Source of the DNA: Sphingobacterium sp. R2 | GTDB taxonomy: Bacteria; Bacteroidota; Bacteroidia; Sphingobacteriales; Sphingobacteriaceae | DNA: 64,000 bases | NCBI RefSeq assembly: GCF_040760075.1 | Contig: NZ_CP142884.1 | Location: 1,054,001-1,118,000, forward strand | Direction of reading: 5' to 3' | In this document: piece after piece, positions 8,147 to 16,015 of the stretch | How the letters are laid out: each line of letters starts with the position of its first letter | Position numbering within the stretch: position 1 is the first letter of the stretch | Translations under genes and position numbers: made by a program | The notes under the pieces: generated by a model | Seen by the model: only the letters and a program-made list of their open reading frames with translations | Told to the model about the DNA's origin: nothing | Database searches by the model: none

Positions 8147-9706
8147 TTATTTTACCCACCTCGGGTCGCCAATACCATTCTCTTTTAAGGTCTGGTTTGT
8201 TACTGTGAAATCTCCCTTGGCAGCGTCCTTAAATCCAGGGTCCAAAAGTGTATAGCCGTTGGCTACTGCATCGTTTTTCACTCCAGAAGCAGAACTGTTG
8301 TAGAAGTTTACCGCATCAAAGTAATTATTGCTTTTGCGCTCGACCAGATTAGTAGCAGACTGATTAGCAGTCATTGCCAGCGACTTCACCATTAAATTTT
8401 TGGAGAATGTAATTTCATTCTTTGCTAAACGGACATATAGAAAGCGTTTAGAAGCATCTTGTATGACGTTATAAAAAGTATTATTGTTTACTTTAATGAT
8501 ACTCGTAATAGCCGGGTAAGCTGTAGATCCACCTGCATCCATGCGAAAAAAATCACGCCCTGACAAAAGAGCATTAGAAACGGTATTATTTGTAAATTCA
8601 AGCGTTTTGGTAATCGCGTTTCTAAAATCAATGAAATCATTTCCATTACCAACAATATTATCAAAAATAGTATTATTTATGCTTACGCTCTCAATCACAG
8701 CATTGACGCTACCAGAAATGATTCCTTTCGGATAATTTATCAATTTACTATCTTCTAGGCGGATACTTCCGAATGCACCTGTCTGCAAGTTAATGAAAGA
8801 ATTTCCCCCCGCCTTATTTTCTCCATCAAGTATCAGATCTTTTAATGCCAATGAAGCGCCCTTATCCAAATTAAAATAAGCAGATTTTACCATTGGACGA
8901 TCGGTGGGTTTTGCCCCTTTGATGGATATCGCCTTGTCGATTAGTACATCCGCCGCTAACGAATAGACCCCCGGCATTAGAGCGAGCACATCCCCCGCTT
9001 TGGCTGTACCGATCACAGCCGCTAAATTATCTGTAGGCTGCACAACAACTGCATCACCCAAGTCAAGCAATGTCATAAATGTGACGGACCCGCGGATTTT
9101 GTTCCCTTTCAACAATGTCGCTGTATAGCTTGTTTCTGCGGTTAGCCCTGTGACTGTTGCCTCCCCTGCTGCAATCTCTTGCGGAGTGACGGTATGGATG
9201 ATATTCCCGGGATTAACACTTATTGTCGTAGCCTCTTCCCCTGGGGTCCAATTAAGACGAACCGAAGTTGCCTGTATACCCTCTGGGCTGACAGCTTTCA
9301 TAATCTGTTCTTCGTTTGTCTTAAAAGTAATGGTACTCCATTTGGATTCTGCAATCTTCGGTCCGATAGCCTTGATGCGGACAGAATAATTTGTTGCCCC
9401 ATCCAGCCCAACAATAGTATAGGGAATCTGGTCATTGGTAATCCCTTCAATTTTTTTGTCCGGGCTACCTTCAAAATTGAGTTCACCATTCGCAAATAGT
9501 TCTAAGGTATAACTCTCGGCTGCTGAATTCTTCTTCCAGGTTAATCGGACTCCTGTTTGATTGACTATTTGGGCACTCATTCCAGTAGGAGAAAAATAAC
9601 GGTCTGTCGTTAGTTCCGTTAATTCTTTTACACGATCATCGGAACAACTTATACCTGTCGCTATAAGTCCAATACCGAGATATAGCAATATATTGATTCT
9701 TTTCAT
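8147..9706 (-). CDS. Surface lipoprotein with FN3 and DUF4957/DUF5123 (pectin-locus type)
   Basis: Secreted lipoprotein of 519 residues from the ATG at 9706. An upstream start at 9742 would overlap susD and precede the signal peptide MKRINILLYLGIGLIATGISC. After the lipobox Cys come two fibronectin-III-like segments (about residues 35-210, with VRLTWKKNSAAESYTLEL and VRLNWTPGEEATT). A parallel beta-helix-like half follows, rich in N/D/S and I/V repeats (LDKGASLALKDLILDGEN, IINNTIFDNIVGN-type). The C-terminal GDPRW is typical of DUF5123 proteins. Such proteins follow susCD in pectin loci and are thought to be pectate-lyase-like or pectin-binding. No catalytic residues can be assigned. Confidence 0.8.
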   Translation of the reverse strand: MKRINILLYLGIGLIATGISCSDDRVKELTELTTDRYFSPTGMSAQIVNQTGVRLTWKKNSAAESYTLELFANGELNFEGSPDKKIEGITNDQIPYTIVGLDGATNYSVRIKAIGPKIAESKWSTITFKTNEEQIMKAVSPEGIQATSVRLNWTPGEEATTISVNPGNIIHTVTPQEIAAGEATVTGLTAETSYTATLLKGNKIRGSVTFMTLLDLGDAVVVQPTDNLAAVIGTAKAGDVLALMPGVYSLAADVLIDKAISIKGAKPTDRPMVKSAYFNLDKGASLALKDLILDGENKAGGNSFINLQTGAFGSIRLEDSKLINYPKGIISGSVNAVIESVSINNTIFDNIVGNGNDFIDFRNAITKTLEFTNNTVSNALLSGRDFFRMDAGGSTAYPAITSIIKVNNNTFYNVIQDASKRFLYVRLAKNEITFSKNLMVKSLAMTANQSATNLVERKSNNYFDAVNFYNSSASGVKNDAVANGYTLLDPGFKDAAKGDFTVTNQTLKENGIGDPRWVK

Positions 9707-9722
9707 GCGTCTGCTTGTCTTT

Positions 9723-11504
9723 CTATTGAAAACTAAAACCATTATTTGTCAACTTACCGTTGCTGTTATCCAGAAAATATTGCCAAATAGGCCAGAATTG
9801 CTGTGTATTGGGATCACGTAGATACAAAGCATCCCAAAAGGTTGCTAGGTCGCTACTTGCAACCATTGTCCATTTTTTCGATGAAGGGTATCCTGCTGCG
9901 GCACCCGCTGCATCTGTATCGCCATAGTTTAAGCCATATATTTCCACTTTTTCACCATCAGCGGCTGTCTTGTAGTAAATATTGGCTGGCAATGTCGCAT
10001 ATTTACCCTGCCTATTTTCCAGCTGCTGTAGTTTTTGTTTAGCTTCAGCCAATTTGTCCCCCAGCAGATTCCATCGAATCAAATCCCCTTTACGCAACAT
10101 TTCTCCCGTAAATTCCAGTGCACGTTCATGGACAATTGCATTAAAGAAAACATCCTTATCTGCTGTAATTTCCTGCATGTAAGCTGTAACTTTCTCTGGA
10201 TTGTTTGGATATGCTCGATCACGGATCATTTTAAAGTAAGGGGCTGCAGCACTCGGACCATCCAATTCATTAATAGATTCTGCAGCCATAAGAAGTACAT
10301 CCGCATACCGCATATACATCCAATTTAATCCATCATCATTTGTAGAAGTAACAAATCTGGACATCCACTCATAGCGGTACTTTCCAAAATACCATTTCCC
10401 CAGATTTGTTGGCACCTGTACCCCGCTCGTCCATTCATAGGGAACGCAACTCACATCCCGGCGCACATCTTCTTTCTCATACTCATAGAACATGATTGGA
10501 TTAGGTCCATTTGTCCCACCTTTATTTTGTCCGGTATACTTATCTGTTGTGGTATGCTTAACGCCAAGGTCAAATATCACGCGGCCACGGCCTTCACTAA
10601 ACGGAATTTCCCATAACGATTCTAATCCGGCCTGACCTTTTTCTTGACATAATGTTTTAAAAACTTCTTCAAATCCCAGAAGTTTTGCAGTGCCACTAGT
10701 AATAATATCCAAGCATTCTTGTTTTGCTATCGCATACATCTTTTTTGAATCCAGTTCTGGATCATTACTTTTTCGAATTCCATCTGCACGTTGCGAATAA
10801 CCTCCGGCGGCCAAAGCCAAACGAGCACGCAGCCCCTTAGCGAACGCTTTGTTGACATGTTCAACATTGGCCGTTTTAGCACTTTGATTTGGCCAAGGCA
10901 AATATTTTTGTGCTTCCTCTAAATCGGCTAGTAATTGCTTGTAAATTACGTCACGGTCACTACGTTCGATATAGATGGTTGCTGTACTAAGCGGTTCAAA
11001 ACGGGCTGGTACATCTCCCCAAGCCTTGATGAGATCATTGTACACAACAGCTCTTAAAGTTAGTATCTCCCCTAGAATGTAGGCCATTTCTGGACGTTGT
11101 TCTATTTCGCCATACTTACGTAACCCTCTAATCGCCAAGTTCGCTCGTTCTATTCCTTCATAGAACTTCGCCCAGGCATTATTATCTGTATTCATCTGGG
11201 TGTTATTCACGTTTGTGTTATAGTTTGACAATCGTGACTTTTCATCGCCAGTATTCTTCAAGCTATTATTGACTTCTGTGTCTGTATTGACGCCATAAAA
11301 TACGAGGTACCTCCCCCGGTAGGAGTTTGTTTCACCAAAAGATTGAATAATTCCTGCAACTGCCCCCTCCGCAAGATCTTGATTAGAAAATATAACGGAT
11401 TCATCCAATGCAGATTTAGACGGTGCTTCCAATATTTTATTACAAGAAGATATAGATCCTGCAAAAATTAAAGCTATTGTTATATGCAAAAGTGTTTTTT
11501 TCAT
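9723..11504 (-). CDS. SusD/RagB-family glycan-binding lipoprotein
   Basis: SusD homologue of 593 residues, the outer-membrane lipoprotein lid that binds glycan for the SusC partner. The signal peptide ends in SISSC, with the lipid-anchored Cys at residue 21. The N-terminal SusD-like TPR region (LRAVVYNDLIKAWGDVP, residues about 150-170) and the C-terminal RagB/SusD block (ERALEFTGEMLRKGDLIRWNLL) are clear. It starts 4 nt after the susC stop on the same strand, so the two are one transcript. Pectic oligosaccharide as ligand is inferred from the locus. Confidence 0.95.
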   Translation of the reverse strand: MKKTLLHITIALIFAGSISSCNKILEAPSKSALDESVIFSNQDLAEGAVAGIIQSFGETNSYRGRYLVFYGVNTDTEVNNSLKNTGDEKSRLSNYNTNVNNTQMNTDNNAWAKFYEGIERANLAIRGLRKYGEIEQRPEMAYILGEILTLRAVVYNDLIKAWGDVPARFEPLSTATIYIERSDRDVIYKQLLADLEEAQKYLPWPNQSAKTANVEHVNKAFAKGLRARLALAAGGYSQRADGIRKSNDPELDSKKMYAIAKQECLDIITSGTAKLLGFEEVFKTLCQEKGQAGLESLWEIPFSEGRGRVIFDLGVKHTTTDKYTGQNKGGTNGPNPIMFYEYEKEDVRRDVSCVPYEWTSGVQVPTNLGKWYFGKYRYEWMSRFVTSTNDDGLNWMYMRYADVLLMAAESINELDGPSAAAPYFKMIRDRAYPNNPEKVTAYMQEITADKDVFFNAIVHERALEFTGEMLRKGDLIRWNLLGDKLAEAKQKLQQLENRQGKYATLPANIYYKTAADGEKVEIYGLNYGDTDAAGAAAGYPSSKKWTMVASSDLATFWDALYLRDPNTQQFWPIWQYFLDNSNGKLTNNGFSFQ

Positions 11505-11508
11505 AAGA

Positions 11509-14500
11509 CTAGAAGTTTAAATTAAGACCTGCTACGAAAGTTCTGCTTTTTGGATAAGCTGAATAATCCACTCCCGGAGTAAGGTTTGTTCTCCTTCGTG
11601 TAGAGACTTCAGGATCAAAACCACTATAATTTGTCCAAACGGCAAGATTATATCCAGACACATATACTCTGAAGTTCCGGATTTTTAACTTTTCTGTAAA
11701 TGCCTTAGGGAGTGTATAACCAATTGTAACAGTTCCTAAGCGCAAAAATGAACCATCCTCCACAGCCCAGTCGCTGAATATAAATTTATTGGTAAGGGGA
11801 GACCAAAGACTTGTATTTTTATTCATATCGTCCAATTGGTTAGGATCGTTACTGATTGTTCCATCGGGCAGCAAATTGGTCCAGCGTTGTCCTTCTTCCA
11901 TCACAGTAAGCATGTTTCGGTTATTATACTTGCTTGTGGATGTGTATTCAATCTTATTTGCATTGTAAATATCATTTCCATAGCTCCAGTTAAATAATGC
12001 CGTCATATCAAAGTTATAGACACGCGTATTGATTGAGAAGCCTCCTGTATGCAAAGGGTTTGCATCGCCAATAATGGTTTGATCGCTCGCATTTATCTTG
12101 TTATCTTCACCGGCTAAATTTTTCAATTTCATTGTCCCCGGTCTTATGGTTCCAACGACAGCAGAGGCATCTGCGACGCCATCCCTCAAAATCCATTTTT
12201 TTGATGCTGCGTCATAGCCTGTAAAATCTGAAACTTCATAGCGCCCATCACTCATGTAACCATACATTTTTCCAACTCGTCCACCAGTCTCCACAATGTA
12301 ATCCGTTCCAATTTCTGTTGAAGCCCAGCCCGAAGCCATTGGAATCGAAGTCAAGGTCCCCAAAGAATTAACTTTCGTTTGATTGAAACTAATATTACCG
12401 CTAAAATTAAGATCAAAGTTTTTCTTATTTATTGCGGACCAGTTTAGCGTAAGCTCAATACCTTTATTTTGGGTCTCTCCCAAGTTGCGGTATTGATCAT
12501 CATAGCCTGATCCGGCAATTGGGAAAAGGATCAAAAGATCTTTCGTTTTGTTTTTATAGACATCAATCGTTCCCGATAGCTTCTTCTTGAACAGGGTAAA
12601 GTCCAGCCCTATATTCCTTGAAATGGTCGTTTCCCATTTTAAATCTGGATTAGACATTGTTTTTGACGTAGCCCAATAATTTTTATACCCGTTAACCCAT
12701 TCTGTATTCTTAACCGAGAATATGGGATAGATCTGCTCTAATGGAATATTATTATTTCCGGATGTACCCAAACTTGCCCTTAGCTTCAGGTCATCCAGCC
12801 AAGATTGCGTATTGTTCATAAATGGTTCTGATGAAATCCGCCAAGCTGCTGCCATGGATGGGAAATATCCCCAATAATTATTTGCAGAAAACTTCGACGA
12901 ACCATCTGCCCGAAAAGTTGCATTAAATAAATACTTCGAATCTAGATCATAATTTACCCGGCCAAAAAATGACAGTAATTTTTCGTCAGCAAACATATAA
13001 TTGTTTATCGTACTGGAGGCGCCTTGTGGTGTTAATCTGCGGGTATCATCCAATTTAAAGCTTTTCGGAAAACCGTGTGTTGTATTCGTATTTAATGTTT
13101 TTTGTGTAAACAGATATTCCTGACCAACCAACACACTTAAACTATGTCCTTTAGGGAGAAAATCTTGAAAGTTATAGTTCAGTGTATTTGTTGAACGTAT
13201 TCCTTGGGTAGAAGTATTCAATGAGATAAGAGCAGGCTTGTTTTGTTCTAACGCAGCGGGAACATTCCGTACATAATAAGTGGTTGTTCCGTAGAATCGA
13301 TCGTTATAATTGCGGTAATCATCAAAGCCAAATTCTGTCCTAAACCGCAAGTTTTTAACAATATCCCAGCTAAATGCAGCATTTAGGTTATATGTTCGTC
13401 TTCGCTGCAACTGATCATTATCGACCAAGGATTCTAGTGGATTATATAAATTAAATTCATCATCGGTTTCGTCACTATTTGTCAAACCTCCCACCGGAAA
13501 GGGAGGATAAATCATTGCGAATTTTAATCGGGAGTCTGCTGATGAGGCTTCATTCTGTTCATTCATGCCTCCACCTGAAATGCGAACGTCAGAAAATCGT
13601 GCTCCTAGATCTATTGAAGTGCTTTTTGATGGTTTATGGTTGAGTTTAAAATTAATATTTTGTCTCCGAAAGCCTGACATTTCCATAATTGCCTTATCTT
13701 TTACAAACGAATGTGAAATAGAATATTTCGTTTTATCAGTCCCTCCGGAGAGGTTGAAATTCTGATTGAAAGTATTTCCTGTCCTTCCGAATACAAGTTC
13801 CTGCCAATCGTTTGGTTTTACGTCTTTATAGAGATCTATATCCTGAAAGTTACCGAAGTATTTGACATAGGTATCCAGATTATTTTCCAATAAGGCCTGC
13901 TCGTATTGCCATGTTACATAATCGTATGGAGACAATATATCAAGCTTTTTTGCCAAATTTCGAATTCCCCCAAACGCACTATAACTAATTGATGTTTTCC
14001 CAGATTTGGCACTTTTAGTAGTTACGATGACAACCCCATTTGCACCTCGGGAGCCGTATATAGCTGCAGAAGATGCATCTTTTAATACATCAATCGATTC
14101 AATATCAGCAGGTGCGATATCTGATATCGAAGACATGGGAAATCCATCCACGATATATAAAGGTGCGTTATCTCCCGTAACGGAGCCACCGCCACGCACA
14201 CGAACCTTCATCTCGGCATCAGGGGAGCCTTCTGTTGAAGAAATTTGTATACCTGCCATTCTCCCTGCAATCGCTTCAAGAGCAGAAGATACTGGAGCTT
14301 TGGAGATAGTTTCTGCACCTACGGAAGTTACAGCCCCTGTCAGATCTTTTTTCTTAACGGTTCCATATCCGATATTAACGGTTACTTCCTCGAGCGTATT
14401 AGACTTTTCTTCTAGAACAATACTTAGCATGTTCTGATTCGTAGGAATTGCAACTTTTTTAGTCTGAAATCCGACATAGGTAAATTGAAGTTCGTGATTG

Positions 14501-14703
14501 TTACCAGGTATCTCGATACTGAACTTCCCTCGCTGGTCGGTCACAGCAACAACTTTTGTCCCAGGCACGGTCACACTAACACCCACCAATGCTTTTTGAT
14601 CCGTACCAACGACTGTTCCTTGGACTTTTCGGGTTTGAGCGTGTGCATTCAATGTGAATAACGAAGCACAGATAGCAGTAGAGATTACTAAGGCTTTACT
14701 CAT
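11509..14703 (-). CDS. SusC/RagA-family TonB-dependent outer-membrane transporter
   Basis: TonB-dependent glycan importer of 1064 residues. Order: signal peptide ending AHAQ (residues 1-23), carboxypeptidase-D-like regulatory beta-sandwich (VQGTVVGTDQKALVGVSV, about 27-100), plug domain with the SusC signature ADIESIDVLKDASSAAIYGSRGA split across the plug end, and a 22-strand beta barrel ending in an aromatic C-terminus (GLNLNF). First gene of the susC-susD-DUF5123 unit. A long leader of about 90 nt, a promoter-like box and the LacI-type palindrome lie upstream. Confidence 0.96.
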   Translation of the reverse strand: MSKALVISTAICASLFTLNAHAQTRKVQGTVVGTDQKALVGVSVTVPGTKVVAVTDQRGKFSIEIPGNNHELQFTYVGFQTKKVAIPTNQNMLSIVLEEKSNTLEEVTVNIGYGTVKKKDLTGAVTSVGAETISKAPVSSALEAIAGRMAGIQISSTEGSPDAEMKVRVRGGGSVTGDNAPLYIVDGFPMSSISDIAPADIESIDVLKDASSAAIYGSRGANGVVIVTTKSAKSGKTSISYSAFGGIRNLAKKLDILSPYDYVTWQYEQALLENNLDTYVKYFGNFQDIDLYKDVKPNDWQELVFGRTGNTFNQNFNLSGGTDKTKYSISHSFVKDKAIMEMSGFRRQNINFKLNHKPSKSTSIDLGARFSDVRISGGGMNEQNEASSADSRLKFAMIYPPFPVGGLTNSDETDDEFNLYNPLESLVDNDQLQRRRTYNLNAAFSWDIVKNLRFRTEFGFDDYRNYNDRFYGTTTYYVRNVPAALEQNKPALISLNTSTQGIRSTNTLNYNFQDFLPKGHSLSVLVGQEYLFTQKTLNTNTTHGFPKSFKLDDTRRLTPQGASSTINNYMFADEKLLSFFGRVNYDLDSKYLFNATFRADGSSKFSANNYWGYFPSMAAAWRISSEPFMNNTQSWLDDLKLRASLGTSGNNNIPLEQIYPIFSVKNTEWVNGYKNYWATSKTMSNPDLKWETTISRNIGLDFTLFKKKLSGTIDVYKNKTKDLLILFPIAGSGYDDQYRNLGETQNKGIELTLNWSAINKKNFDLNFSGNISFNQTKVNSLGTLTSIPMASGWASTEIGTDYIVETGGRVGKMYGYMSDGRYEVSDFTGYDAASKKWILRDGVADASAVVGTIRPGTMKLKNLAGEDNKINASDQTIIGDANPLHTGGFSINTRVYNFDMTALFNWSYGNDIYNANKIEYTSTSKYNNRNMLTVMEEGQRWTNLLPDGTISNDPNQLDDMNKNTSLWSPLTNKFIFSDWAVEDGSFLRLGTVTIGYTLPKAFTEKLKIRNFRVYVSGYNLAVWTNYSGFDPEVSTRRRTNLTPGVDYSAYPKSRTFVAGLNLNF

Positions 14704-14789
14704 ATTTTTAGGGTTTAAAATTTTAATGATTAAATTGCTGTTGCAGGAACTGCATCAAAATTTAATTGGTTATCATACAATCAAGTTTA

Positions 14790-14816
14790 CAAAGTATATT
14801 TCACTTGTTCATGCAA
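14790..14816 (-). promoter_or_regulatory. Candidate susC promoter
   Basis: On the - strand TATACTTTG (14798-14790) resembles the Bacteroidota -7 box TAnnTTTG but with one extra base, and a TTGC (14816-14813) lies about 15 nt upstream. It is placed between the LacI palindrome and susC. The match is imperfect. Confidence 0.4.
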
Positions 14817-14832
14817 GTATCATTAAAAAGTT

Positions 14833-14860
14833 ATGCAAACGTTGCCGGCAACGTTTGCAT
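14833..14860. promoter_or_regulatory. Perfect 28-bp palindromic operator (LacI/PurR type)
   Basis: The half ATGCAAACGTTGCC is followed directly by its exact reverse complement GGCAACGTTTGCAT. Each half contains a GCAAACGTTGC core close to the CG-centred sites of LacI-family repressors such as PurR (GCAAACGTTTGC). It lies 130 bp upstream of susC and 62 bp upstream of the LacI-family gene, so it probably controls both. Confidence 0.85.
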
Positions 14861-14921
14861 ATCCTGATAAATTAGGTTTTGTAATTTTTTTTGACTAATA
14901 TTATAGTTTATTTTGCCGATT

Positions 14922-15932
14922 ATGAGATTCGAAAACTATACAATTAAAGATATCGCTAAGGCGCTTAATTTATCCACTTCCACGATCTCGAGAGCCCTAA
15001 GAGATAGTTATGAAATAAGCCCCGAAACAAAAAAGATTGTATTGGAATATGCCGAAAAAATAAACTATCGTGCCAACCCGATTGCTAGAAGTTTGAAAGA
15101 GCGTCGTAGTCATTCAATCGGTGTTATTGTTAGCGAAATAGCCAATAATTTTTTCTCACAGGTCATCAACGGTGTAGAATCTGTTGCTTATGACAAGAAC
15201 TTTCAAATTATAATATCACAAACGCATGAATCGTCTGTACGTGAACGACTAAATGTTGAATATTTAACTTCCAGATCCATTGACGGACTATTGATTGCAT
15301 TATCTTCGGAAACCGAAGATATATCCTATTTGCAGCAGCTGAAGGAGCGGGGATTTCCAATTGTCTTTTTTGATCGCGTGCCGCAGCAGTTTGACACTTA
15401 CAAAGTCGTTGTAAACAATCAACAAGGAGCCTATGATGCGACGCAACACCTTATAAAACTTGGAAAGAAAAAAATTGCACACCTGACAAACTCCAAATCA
15501 TTATCTATAACGAAGGATCGATTAATTGGCTATAAAAAGGCGCTAATGGCGAATCATATGGATTTCGATCCAAATTTGGTCAAGTATTGCCAACATGGCG
15601 GACTACACGCAGAAGAAATTGAGAAAGCTGTTGAGGAACTTATCCGCATTGGTTTTGATGCTATTTTCATTTCGGGCGACAAATTAACCACAGGATATCT
15701 TCATGTAATAAAAAAAAGGCCTTTAGCAATACAACAAGATATCGCTATTGCTGGATTTACAAACTCAAATGTTGTCGACTTATTTTCTTCCAAAGTAACA
15801 GCAATTAGACAGCCTGCTTTCGAAATGGGGAAAATCGCGACAGAATTGCTTATTAAGTTGATAGAAACCAAATATCCAATCGCTGAATTTGAAACACGTG
15901 TATTACCTACTGAATTGATCAACAACGATTAA
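14922..15932 (+). CDS. LacI-family transcriptional regulator of the uronate/pectin locus
   Basis: Repressor-type regulator of 336 residues from the ATG at 14922; a TTG at 14913 would add three residues. The N-terminal helix-turn-helix reads TIKDIAKALNLSTSTISRAL, followed by the hinge helix NPIARSLKERRS and a periplasmic-binding-protein-like sensor domain (HSIGVIVSEIANNFFSQVINGVE onward, split over the first lobe). Divergent from susC with the perfect palindrome between them. Likely senses a pectin-derived sugar or a KDG-type intermediate; the effector is not determinable here. Confidence 0.93.
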   Translation: MRFENYTIKDIAKALNLSTSTISRALRDSYEISPETKKIVLEYAEKINYRANPIARSLKERRSHSIGVIVSEIANNFFSQVINGVESVAYDKNFQIIISQTHESSVRERLNVEYLTSRSIDGLLIALSSETEDISYLQQLKERGFPIVFFDRVPQQFDTYKVVVNNQQGAYDATQHLIKLGKKKIAHLTNSKSLSITKDRLIGYKKALMANHMDFDPNLVKYCQHGGLHAEEIEKAVEELIRIGFDAIFISGDKLTTGYLHVIKKRPLAIQQDIAIAGFTNSNVVDLFSSKVTAIRQPAFEMGKIATELLIKLIETKYPIAEFETRVLPTELINND

Positions 15933-15961
15933 ATCAATGGGGCGCTGAACTTACATCAAAC

Positions 15962-15992
15962 AAAAAAACCGTAAGAAATGATATTCTTACGG
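15962..15992 (-). terminator. Terminator of the outer-membrane receptor gene
   Basis: CCGTAAGAA (15969-15977) pairs with TTCTTACGG (15984-15992), loop of 6. On the - strand it is followed by seven T. On the + strand the tail is weak, so it mainly serves the - strand gene, though the hairpin also lies 36 nt after the lacI stop. Confidence 0.85.
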
Positions 15993-16015
15993 TTGGATAA
16001 TAAGACATTGTTGTC

